Shown here: piece after piece, positions 42,644 through 49,967 of the stretch
How positions within the stretch are numbered: position 1 is the stretch's first letter
Layout of the letters: every line of letters starts with the position of its first letter
NCBI RefSeq assembly: GCF_037094685.1
Contig: NZ_CP146614.1
Location: 1,302,001-1,366,000 of the forward strand
Source of the DNA: Massilia sp. METH4
GTDB taxonomy: Bacteria > Pseudomonadota > Gammaproteobacteria > Burkholderiales > Burkholderiaceae_D
Reading direction: 5' to 3'
Length of the DNA stretch: 64,000 bases
The notes under the pieces: generated by a model
Seen by the model: the letters and a program-made list of their open reading frames with translations, nothing else
The model's database searches: none
Told to the model about the DNA's origin: nothing
Made by a program: the position numbers and the translations under genes

Positions 42644-42904
42644 ATGTCGACCGCCACCATCACCACCACCGCAGGTTCCCTGGACAGCACCGGCCGTTCC
42701 GTGATGAATTGGCTGCGCTCCCTGCTGCGCACCACGCCGGCCGCACTGGCCGAAGTCCACGGCAGCAAGTCGAAGCAGGAAGAGGAACTGCCGTCGTACT
42801 ACAAGGTCGGTGTGCGCATGGCCCTGCTGCGCCAGGCTGACGCGCTGGAAGCGGAAGCCCCGCACGAAGCGGCCAAGCTGCGTGCCCGCGCCGCCGCGAT
42901 CTGA
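42644..42904 (+). CDS. Small cassette protein B, paralogue of protein A
   Basis: An 86-residue protein of unknown function. It begins MSTATITTTAGSLDSTGRSVM, has a central helix NWLRSLLRTTPAALAEV, and ends in a charged helix VRMALLRQADALEAEAPHEAAKLRARAA. The N-terminal pattern, the P-x-x-AA-x-LR ending, the promoter and the terminator all match cassette 1. A CAGGAG ribosome site precedes the ATG. The similarity of flanks as well as protein points to duplication of a whole cassette. Confidence 0.75.
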   Translation: MSTATITTTAGSLDSTGRSVMNWLRSLLRTTPAALAEVHGSKSKQEEELPSYYKVGVRMALLRQADALEAEAPHEAAKLRARAAAI

Positions 42905-42925
42905 ATTTCGACGCTCGTTGCAAAG

Positions 42926-42950
42926 AAAAGCCGGCATTGCCGGCTTTTTG
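42926..42950 (+). terminator. Terminator of cassette 3
   Basis: AAAGCCGGC-ATT-GCCGGCTTTTT, about 22 bases past the stop codon. The IS1595 relic starts five bases after its T run. Confidence 0.9.
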
Positions 42951-42954
42951 TTTT

Positions 42955-43084
42955 GGCGCTGTTCGCGGACGCCAGGCTTTCCCCTAATCACGGAACTTCT
43001 GGATCCTGTCGCTGTCGGTAGCGGTCTGAGCCTTGCTTGCCCGGCGCCGCCCTGACACGCAGCCAGTGCGACGGCGTGGTGAGC
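42955..43084. mobile_element. 130-bp relic of the IS1595 left end
   Basis: This block aligns without gaps to the left end of the complete element (22619-22748), starting GGCGCTGTTCGCGGACGC and ending GGTGAGC, with roughly 15 substitutions. It holds the left inverted repeat, the end of the transposase gene and nothing of the right end. It abuts the stop codon of the S9 peptidase gene. The divergence indicates an older insertion that lost most of its length. Confidence 0.9.
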
Positions 43085-45019
43085 TCACAGGTACTTGTCG
43101 AACCACGCGACGATGCGCTTCCTCAGGTCCTGCTGGTGCTCCGGCTTGCGGATCGCGTGCCCTTCATCCTGGTAGACCACGAACGTGGTCGGCACATCCA
43201 GCGCCTTGAGCGCGTGCCAGAATTCCATCGACTGGGCCGCGGGCGTTTCCACGTCGCGCTCGCCCACGTAGACGAGGGTCGGCGTCTTCGCATTCTTCAC
43301 GTACTCGATCGGCGACAGCTTGCGGTAGATGGCCGGGTCGTCGTACATGGTGGCGCCGAAGAACGGCAGCATCCACTGGTCGATGCCGTTCTGGCCGTAG
43401 TAGCTGATCCAGTTCGCCACCCCGGCGCCGGCCACGGCGGCCTTGAAGCGGTCGCTGTGCGTCACGCCCCACATCGTCATGAACCCGCCGTAGGAATGGC
43501 CCATCAGGCCGAGGCGCCGCACGTCGACGGGCACCGCCTTGGCCAGCGCATCCACGCCGGCCAGGATGTCGCGCAGGTCGCCGCCGCCGAAATCGCGGCG
43601 GTTGGCGCCGGCGAACGCCTGGCCCTGGCCGAAACTGCCGCGCGGATTCGGCATGAACACGAAGTAGCCCGCGTCGACCAGCGCGCGCACGGTCGGATTG
43701 CCCGCCGCGCCGGCCGAGATGTAGCGCGGCGTCGCGGCCGACGCGGGACCGCCGTGCACCTGCACGATCAGCGGATATTTCTTTCCGGGCTCCGGCCGCA
43801 ACGGCCCGACCACCCAGCCCTGGTTGCTGAAACCCTCGTTCCCCCAGCCCACGCTGGCGACCGAGACGTGGGCGGCAAGGTTGTCGTTGTCGTGCGTGAG
43901 CTGCGCGGGCTGCTCCAGCGGCCCGGCAAGGAGGCGCGGCGCACTGGTGAAGTCTTCGACGGCACCGGCCACCCGCGTGCCGTCGGCGCTGAACGAGAAG
44001 CGGCCATCGGTGCCGCCGGCGGCCGTCACCGCGGCCGACCACTGCTTTTTCGTCGCGCCGGTGCCCGCATCGATGGCCAGCACGGCCAGCTGGTCGCCCA
44101 TCAACGCCGAGCCGACCAGGCCGGCGCCGCTGCTTGCCCACTTCAAGCCGTTGAACGTGCCCTTGAAACCGGGCGTGAGGTTCTTCGGCTCGCCGCCGGC
44201 GAGCGGCACCGTCCAGATATCGCCGCCGATCGAGCCGAAGTCGCTCATCAGGCCGCCCACATAGGCGACGGTGGTGCCGTCCGGCGACACGCGCGGCAGG
44301 TTCAATTGCGTGCCGGGCGATGCGATCACGCGCAGCGCGCCGCTGGCCGCATCCACGTAGGCCAGCCTGGCCACCCACCAGTTGTTGTCGCCATTGCCCT
44401 TGGCGCCGGTGGCAACGAAGCCCTTGCCGTTTGGTGCCCAGTCGTATTCGTAGATGAAGGTGTCGGCGGGCGACAGCAGCGCGAGCGTGCCGCCGCTTGC
44501 CGGCACGGTGGCGATGCGCTGCGCGTCTTCGCTGCTGCCGATCTCGCCCACCAGCCGGGCGCCGGCCGCGGTGGCGCCGGTTTCCTTGCGCGCGCCCACG
44601 GTGGCCAGCAGCGCCAGCGTGCGGCCGTCCGGCGACCAGCGCGCCGTGTTGGCATTGCCTTCGACGGTGGCAAGTGCCCTGGTGTCGACGTACAGCATGG
44701 CCTTGCCGCCCGCGCTGCCGATGAAGGCAACGCGCTTGCCGTCCGGCGACCAGCTGGGGCGATCGTAGGTGCATGCCTGGCATGGATCGAATTCGTGCAC
44801 GATCTTGCCGGTGGCCGCGTCGCGCACCACCACGACGGCGTGCGGCCGCTTGCCAGGCACGCCCGCGTCCACCGCCTCGATCGCCGCGATACGCTCGCCC
44901 GCCGGCGACATGGCAACGGCCTTGTAGTCGCGCATGGCCATGTCAGCCGCCGGGGCAACCGCCCCTGCCGAGGTGGCCGCGGCCACGAAACTTGTGAGGG
45001 CGATTGCTTTCAACTGCAT
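43085..45019 (-). CDS. S9-family prolyl oligopeptidase-like peptidase
   Basis: A 644-residue exported peptidase. The signal peptide is about residues 1-20. The N-terminal two-thirds is a WD40-like beta-propeller with TolB-type repeats (WSPDGKRVAFIG, WSPDGRTLALLA, VSPDGTTVAYVG). The C-terminal alpha/beta-hydrolase has the nucleophile elbow LMGHSYGGFMTM, an acid in VYVGERDVETP and a final His in YQDEGHAIRKPEH. It would cut short peptides outside the cytoplasm. It starts one base after the stop of the amino acid permease, so the two are translationally coupled. Its stop codon touches the IS1595 relic. Confidence 0.92.
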   Translation of the reverse strand: MQLKAIALTSFVAAATSAGAVAPAADMAMRDYKAVAMSPAGERIAAIEAVDAGVPGKRPHAVVVVRDAATGKIVHEFDPCQACTYDRPSWSPDGKRVAFIGSAGGKAMLYVDTRALATVEGNANTARWSPDGRTLALLATVGARKETGATAAGARLVGEIGSSEDAQRIATVPASGGTLALLSPADTFIYEYDWAPNGKGFVATGAKGNGDNNWWVARLAYVDAASGALRVIASPGTQLNLPRVSPDGTTVAYVGGLMSDFGSIGGDIWTVPLAGGEPKNLTPGFKGTFNGLKWASSGAGLVGSALMGDQLAVLAIDAGTGATKKQWSAAVTAAGGTDGRFSFSADGTRVAGAVEDFTSAPRLLAGPLEQPAQLTHDNDNLAAHVSVASVGWGNEGFSNQGWVVGPLRPEPGKKYPLIVQVHGGPASAATPRYISAGAAGNPTVRALVDAGYFVFMPNPRGSFGQGQAFAGANRRDFGGGDLRDILAGVDALAKAVPVDVRRLGLMGHSYGGFMTMWGVTHSDRFKAAVAGAGVANWISYYGQNGIDQWMLPFFGATMYDDPAIYRKLSPIEYVKNAKTPTLVYVGERDVETPAAQSMEFWHALKALDVPTTFVVYQDEGHAIRKPEHQQDLRKRIVAWFDKYL

Positions 45020-45020
45020 G

Positions 45021-46532
45021 TCAGGCCTTGACGTTAGGTCTATTGAGACGGGAGTGGCGGATGCCGTAGGCGAAATACGTGAGGATCGCCGCGGCCATCC
45101 AGATCGAGAAAATCACGCGGGTGGTGTGCGACAGGCCGACCATCAGGTACAGGCAGGCCGCCACCGACAGGCCCGGAACGAGCCAGGGACCGAGCGGCAC
45201 GCGGAAACCGCCCTTTTTATACGTGCCGGCCCGGCGTTCCTTGACGCGCATGACCGGCACCGCGATCGAGACCACGATGAAGGCCGTCAGGGTGCCCATG
45301 CTCACCATGTCCCACAGGAACGTGGCGTCGACGAAGCCGGCTACCAGGCCGACCACGATACTGACGATGATCGTGTTCAGCACCGGCGCGGCCGTGCGCT
45401 GGCTCACCTTGGCGAAACCTTTCGAGATCAGGCCGTCGCGGGAGATCGCATAGAGGATGCGGGTCTGGCCGTAGATCGTTACCAGGGTCACGGAAAACAC
45501 GGAGATCACGGCGCCGGCCGAGAGCACCAGCGCCGGCCAGGCATGGCCGGTGACGTTCTGCAGGATCACGGCCAGGCCGGCTTCCTGCCCTTCGAACATG
45601 TGCGCCGGCTGGGCGCCCATCGCGGCCACGGCGACGAGCAGGTAGAACACGGTGACGATGCCCAGCGCGGCGAGGATCCCGAGGGGCACGTTGCGCTTCG
45701 GGTTGTGCACTTCCTCGCCGGCGGTGGCCACGGTGTCCAGGCCGATGAAGGAGAAGAACACGGTGCCGGCGGCAGCCGTCACGCCCGCCATGCCCAGCAG
45801 GCCCTTCTCGCCCTCGCCCTTGAAGAACGGCGTGAAGTTGTTCGCGTCGAAGCCCGTGAAGGCGATGGCGACGAAGAACAGCAGGATGACGAGCTTGATG
45901 ATCACCATGATCGCGTTGGTACGCGCCGATTCCTTCGCGCCGCGCGCCAGCAGGAGGCAGCACAGCGCCACCAGGATGATCGGCGGCAGGTTGACGTGGC
46001 CCCAGTTGAACACCACGCCCTCCGGCGTGGAGACGATCATGGGCGTGCGCAGCAGCGTGGGGATTTGCCAGCCGAACGCGTTGCCCAGGAAGTTGTTCAG
46101 GTAATCGGACCAGCCGATCGCCGTGGCGCTGGCAGCGAGCCCGTATTCGAGCAGCAGGCAGGCGGCCATGATGAAGGCCAGGAATTCGCCGACCGTCGCA
46201 TAGGCGAAGGAATACGACGAGCCCGAGGCGGGAATGCGGAAAGCCAGCTCGGCGTAGCACAGCGCCGTCAGGCCCGCCGTCAGCGCGGCCAGCAGGAAGG
46301 ACAGGACCACGGCCGGTCCCGCCTTGGGCACCGCTTCCACCATCGTGAAGAAGATGCCGGTGCCGATGGTGGCGCCGACGCCGATCATCGTCAGCGAGAA
46401 CAGGCCCATCGAGCGGGCCAGGCCGCCTGCGACGTGCCCCGTATCGTGATCATGGCCAGTTTCGGGGTGGGTTCCGGCAGTCGCGTCGATCGCCTTGGTA
46501 CGGGTCAGTTTCTGGACGAGCGTCTGGCTCAC
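45021..46532 (-). CDS. APC-family amino acid permease
   Basis: A 503-residue transporter with about 12 to 13 membrane helices. The first helix has the glycine-rich binding segment LTMIGVGATIGTGIFF. Later segments AGTVFFSFIGLDTVATAGEEVHNPKRNVP are typical of cationic or neutral amino acid transporters (YfnA/CAT type). A His-rich N terminus (PETGHDHDTGH) is unusual. The substrate is not fixed by sequence. The start is a GTG with AAGGAAACCCT upstream. Co-transcription with the S9 peptidase suggests uptake of amino acids released from peptides. Confidence 0.9.
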   Translation of the reverse strand: MSQTLVQKLTRTKAIDATAGTHPETGHDHDTGHVAGGLARSMGLFSLTMIGVGATIGTGIFFTMVEAVPKAGPAVVLSFLLAALTAGLTALCYAELAFRIPASGSSYSFAYATVGEFLAFIMAACLLLEYGLAASATAIGWSDYLNNFLGNAFGWQIPTLLRTPMIVSTPEGVVFNWGHVNLPPIILVALCCLLLARGAKESARTNAIMVIIKLVILLFFVAIAFTGFDANNFTPFFKGEGEKGLLGMAGVTAAAGTVFFSFIGLDTVATAGEEVHNPKRNVPLGILAALGIVTVFYLLVAVAAMGAQPAHMFEGQEAGLAVILQNVTGHAWPALVLSAGAVISVFSVTLVTIYGQTRILYAISRDGLISKGFAKVSQRTAAPVLNTIIVSIVVGLVAGFVDATFLWDMVSMGTLTAFIVVSIAVPVMRVKERRAGTYKKGGFRVPLGPWLVPGLSVAACLYLMVGLSHTTRVIFSIWMAAAILTYFAYGIRHSRLNRPNVKA

Positions 46533-46584
46533 AGGGTTTCCTTGTCAGGGTGTTCAAGGCCGTGGCGCTCGTGACGCCGGGCAA

Positions 46585-46615
46585 AGTCGCGATTATAGGG
46601 CCAAGTTTCGCGACT
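46585..46615 (-). promoter_or_regulatory. Promoter of the permease-peptidase operon with a flanking inverted repeat
   Basis: On the minus strand TATAAT (46592-46597) sits between the exact inverted repeat arms AGTCGCGA and TCGCGACT (15-bp loop). The permease GTG is about 60 bases downstream. Arms around a -10 suggest an operator. Confidence 0.5.
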
Positions 46616-46691
46616 CCCCTACAGGAATTTTGTGTGCAAATAACAAGTGGTAATAATGTTACGTCATCACCAATACGTCGGCGCCGACACG

Positions 46692-47333
46692 TCAATGTTC
46701 GACGGGCATGGCGAGGTGCGCCGCCATCTCGGCCACGCTGCCGAACATCAGCTTGGGCGCGCGGGCGTGCAGCGCTTCCGGCCTTGCGTAGCCCCAGCCC
46801 ACGGCGCCGAAGTCCAGGCCCTCGGCATGGGCCGCGTCGATGTCGCGCACTTCATCGCCCACGCACAGCACGCGCTCGCCCGGCACGCCGCTGCCCCGCA
46901 CCACGCGGCGCAGGCGGCGGCGCTTGCCGAACAGCGAAGCGCCGCATTCGAAGTGCGAGAACAGACGCGCATTGTCTCCCAGCACGGCGCGCACGTTGTG
47001 CTCCGAGTTGGAGCTCACGATCGCCAGCAGCACGCCGTCGGCCGCCGCTGCGCGCAGCACGTCGGGCACGCCGTCGAACAGCCGGATGCGGCCGATGCTC
47101 TGCGCCATCAGGGTGCGGAAGTGCATGGCCACCGGCACGAGCTTCCAGCGCGGCATGCCGAGGTGGCGCATGATCTGCGGCAGGTCGCAGCCGCGCAATT
47201 CGTCGAGGCGCGCACGGTCCAGGCGATTGAAACGGTGGGCGTCGGCCAGCGTGTCGAACACTTCGAGGAAGAAGGGGAAGCTGTCGGCCAGTGTGCCATC
47301 GAAATCGAAGATCAGCAGGTCGTAGCGGCGCAT
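46692..47333 (-). CDS. HAD-family hydrolase (phosphoglycolate phosphatase-like)
   Basis: A 213-residue HAD phosphatase. Motif I is IFDFDGTLADS with both Asp residues. Motif II Ser is in LLAIVSSNSEHN. The Lys region is LFGKRRRLRR and motif IV is LCVGDEVRDIDAA. A helical cap domain lies between motif I and II (about 18-85), as in Gph/PGP-type enzymes. The substrate is unknown. An AAGGGG site precedes the start, 19 bases after the OYE stop. The pair forms an operon. Confidence 0.9.
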   Translation of the reverse strand: MRRYDLLIFDFDGTLADSFPFFLEVFDTLADAHRFNRLDRARLDELRGCDLPQIMRHLGMPRWKLVPVAMHFRTLMAQSIGRIRLFDGVPDVLRAAAADGVLLAIVSSNSEHNVRAVLGDNARLFSHFECGASLFGKRRRLRRVVRGSGVPGERVLCVGDEVRDIDAAHAEGLDFGAVGWGYARPEALHARAPKLMFGSVAEMAAHLAMPVEH

Positions 47334-47352
47334 CGTTCCCCTTTTGTCATTG

Positions 47353-48465
47353 TCAGCGCTGCCCGAGGCGCGTTTCGCCGAACAGCTGTTTCTGCTCATG
47401 CGGCTGGCAGCGCCAGTATTGCGGCGGCGCGTCCACCTGCGCGCCCAGCTGCGCGGCCGCGTGCCAGGGCCAGCGCGGATCGTACAGGATGCCCCGTGCC
47501 AGCGCCACCATGTCGGCCTGCCCTTGCGCCACGATGGCCTCGGCCTGCTCCGCCTCGGTAATCAGGCCCACGCCGATCGTCGGCAAGCCGGTCTCGCGGC
47601 GAATGCGCTCGGCGAAGCCGATCTGGTAGTTCGGCCCGACCGGGATCTTCTGCCGCGGCGAGACGCCACCGCTCGAAACGTGCATGAAGTCCGTGCCCAG
47701 CTTTTTCAGCTCGTTGGCCAGCACCACGCTCTGCTCGACATCCCAGCCGCCCTCGACCCAGTCGGAAGCGGAAATCCGCATGCCGACCGCCACCTCGCGC
47801 GGCACCGCAGCGCGCACTGCCTCGAATACTTCGAGCGGGAAGCGCATGCGGTTTTCCAGCGAGCCGCCATAGCGGTCTTCACGCTGGTTGGACAACGGCG
47901 AGAGGAATTGGTGCAGCAGGTAGCCGTGCGCACCGTGCAGTTCGATCGCTTCAATGCCCAGTTCGTGCACGCGGCGTGCCGCCATCACGAAATCCTGCTT
48001 CACTTTCGCCAGGCCGGCCTCGTCGAGGGCGATGGGCACGGTTTCGCCTTCCGCGTGGGGCACGGCCGATGGCGCGACGGTCTGCCAGCCGCCGGCGTCA
48101 AGCTTGATGTTGGCGCCACCTTCCCATGGCACCGCCGACGACGCCTTGCGCCCCGCGTGCGCGATCTGCACGGCCAGCTTGATGGGCGAATACTTGCGCA
48201 CCGCGGCCACGATCGGCTGCAAGGCCTGCCGGTGCTCGTCCGACCACAGGCCCAGGTCCTGCGGCGAAATGCGGCCTTCCGGCGACACGGCCGTCGCTTC
48301 CAGGATCAGCAGCGCGGCGCCCGACAGTGCGAGGTTGCCGAGGTGGATCATGTGCCAGTCGGTCGGCAAGCCCGCAGTGGCGGAATACTGGCACATCGGC
48401 GCGATGGCGATGCGGTTCTTCAGTTGCAACGGGCCGAGCGTTGTCGGCGTGAAAAGCTGGCTCAT
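47353..48465 (-). CDS. Old Yellow Enzyme family NADH:flavin oxidoreductase (YqjM-like)
   Basis: A 370-residue flavin-dependent ene-reductase. The YqjM-type Cys is in IAPMCQYSATAG. The substrate-binding His pair occurs in IELHGAHGYLLHQFLSP, and SNQREDRYGGSLENRMRF is the signature of the family. It reduces activated C=C bonds using NAD(P)H and FMN. An AAAGGG site supports the ATG at 48465. The HAD gene follows in the same operon. Confidence 0.93.
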   Translation of the reverse strand: MSQLFTPTTLGPLQLKNRIAIAPMCQYSATAGLPTDWHMIHLGNLALSGAALLILEATAVSPEGRISPQDLGLWSDEHRQALQPIVAAVRKYSPIKLAVQIAHAGRKASSAVPWEGGANIKLDAGGWQTVAPSAVPHAEGETVPIALDEAGLAKVKQDFVMAARRVHELGIEAIELHGAHGYLLHQFLSPLSNQREDRYGGSLENRMRFPLEVFEAVRAAVPREVAVGMRISASDWVEGGWDVEQSVVLANELKKLGTDFMHVSSGGVSPRQKIPVGPNYQIGFAERIRRETGLPTIGVGLITEAEQAEAIVAQGQADMVALARGILYDPRWPWHAAAQLGAQVDAPPQYWRCQPHEQKQLFGETRLGQR

Positions 48466-48620
48466 GGAATCCCTTTCTCGAAAAAGCGGCGAGTGTAGCC
48501 ACATTCGCTCGGACGCGTCGTTACATGTGCTTACCTTTGATACAGGGAAACGGTAGATCGCTTATTGGTACAAGGTTAATCTTGTCACACGCCAATAGAC
48601 GACGAGAACAGGAGGAAGAG

Positions 48621-48908
48621 ATGACGCTGTACCAGAAGATCCCGACCACTTCTTCGCGCATCGACCCGATGATGCTGTTGGCTGCCGCCGGCATCGTCCT
48701 GCTTTCCGTCGTTGCCACCGCGGTGATCGTCCAGTGGCTGCCGGACGGCGACCGCGCCGGCGAACCCTCAGTTTCGTCGCCTGTCCCGGCCACGGCCGCG
48801 CGGGCGTCGTCTGCTTCCACGGACGCCGACCTGCCGGCGGCACCGGTCACGCGCAAGGTGCGCGAGCAGAATTCCCAGGCGCGGGCAACGCAGTTTGCCT
48901 CGGCCTGA
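48621..48908 (+). CDS. Small single-pass membrane protein, unknown function
   Basis: A 95-residue protein. One membrane helix lies at about residues 17-36 (MMLLAAAGIVLLSVVATAVIV), with a short cytoplasmic N terminus and a Ser/Ala/Pro-rich tail that carries several charged residues at the end (TRKVREQNSQAR). I do not recognise a family. An AGGAGGAAGAG ribosome site fixes the start at 48621, although the frame is open further upstream. It is divergent from the OYE operon and followed by a terminator. Confidence 0.75.
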   Translation: MTLYQKIPTTSSRIDPMMLLAAAGIVLLSVVATAVIVQWLPDGDRAGEPSVSSPVPATAARASSASTDADLPAAPVTRKVREQNSQARATQFASA

Positions 48909-48939
48909 ATCGCATCACACCGGTTTCACACGCCCTCTT

Positions 48940-48966
48940 GAGCCACCCTTGCGGTGGCTCTTTTTT
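48940..48966. terminator. Terminator between the small membrane protein and astE
   Basis: GAGCCACC-CTTGC-GGTGGCTC followed by Ts. It lies between two convergent transcription units and touches the last codon of astE. Confidence 0.9.
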
Positions 48967-49966
48967 ATGCCTGGCCCACGCGCACGACCATCATGCCGGC
49001 ACGCAGCCCGACCCGCACATCGGGATTGGGAAACACCACGAACTCCTCGTCGTGCCGCACCCGATAGACGGTATCGCCGTCGCGGGCGATCTCTTCGCCC
49101 CGCTTCAGCGGCGTGAAGTTCTGCGTCTCCTTGCCGAAGGCCATCGAAAAGGCGTCGGACAGCTTGAGGATGTTCTGCGCCACGCGGAACAGGTGGGGCG
49201 TCCGCGCCGCCGGTTGCGGCGCCTGCCCGCGCAGCAGCCGGTCCAGCGCGGCGGAGGCGGCGGCGAATTGCGTCAGGTCGTTGCGGCCCAGCGTGCCGAT
49301 GCGGCCCAGTTCCACGGTGGTGCCGGCGGCACCGTGATGTTCGGCGGTGTGATAGCTGTAGGTACCCGCCGATTCGCGGTTCAGGATCACCGCGCCGATG
49401 CCCGCCTCGCCCAGCCAGTCGACGAGCCGTTCACGCGCCGGCGGCTCGATCAGTTCCGGCACGATCGCGAACGTCGGGTAGACCGAGGCGCGGATGGCCG
49501 TGTGCAGGTCGAGGTGCCAGCGCTCCGGTCCCGCCTCGGCGAAGAAGGCCGCCGTGGCGGCGATCATCTCGTCGGCCCGGCTCGACTCGGCGGTGCCGGC
49601 CAGGCTGCCCCGCTCCGCGCGGAACATGCGGTTCAGGTCCGCGTCGATGAAGCGCTTGCCGGCGCGGATCGCGCCGATATTGCCGACACAGAGCATCAGG
49701 TCTACCGCCAGCGCGGCCGGTTCCTTCACCAGGGCGTCGAGCAGCCAGGCCGTCAGTTCGATCGGCCCGGTCTCGTCGCCATGCACACCGACCGACAGCA
49801 GCACGGCCGGCCGCCGTTCGCCGGGCCGGCGGATGGTCACGATGCCATCGGCCGGTTCGGCAACCGCGAAGCCGGCAGCGCCGAACGCGTGCGCGACGGC
49901 CGTGAAATCCGCCTCGGCCAGCGCCCGCACCGCGGGCGGCAGGCCCTCCTGCAAGACTTCCACCAT
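48965..49966 (-). CDS. astE: Succinylglutamate desuccinylase (AstE)
   Basis: A 333-residue zinc enzyme that makes the last AST step, cutting N-succinylglutamate into glutamate and succinate. Zinc ligands appear in GVHGDETGPIE (His and Glu) and LDLHTAIRAS (His). A catalytic Glu lies in TTVELGRIG. The start at 49966 gives MVEVLQEGLPP and lies one base after the dehydrogenase stop codon, so the genes are translationally coupled. A longer frame upstream is only the shadow of that gene. Confidence 0.93.
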   Translation of the reverse strand: MVEVLQEGLPPAVRALAEADFTAVAHAFGAAGFAVAEPADGIVTIRRPGERRPAVLLSVGVHGDETGPIELTAWLLDALVKEPAALAVDLMLCVGNIGAIRAGKRFIDADLNRMFRAERGSLAGTAESSRADEMIAATAAFFAEAGPERWHLDLHTAIRASVYPTFAIVPELIEPPARERLVDWLGEAGIGAVILNRESAGTYSYHTAEHHGAAGTTVELGRIGTLGRNDLTQFAAASAALDRLLRGQAPQPAARTPHLFRVAQNILKLSDAFSMAFGKETQNFTPLKRGEEIARDGDTVYRVRHDEEFVVFPNPDVRVGLRAGMMVVRVGQA

Positions 49967-49967
49967 C

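Noticed and set aside
43085..45019. Peptidase truncated by the IS1595 relic
   Set aside because: The hydrolase domain is complete to and beyond the catalytic His, and the protein ends in a normal C-terminal helix before the relic begins.
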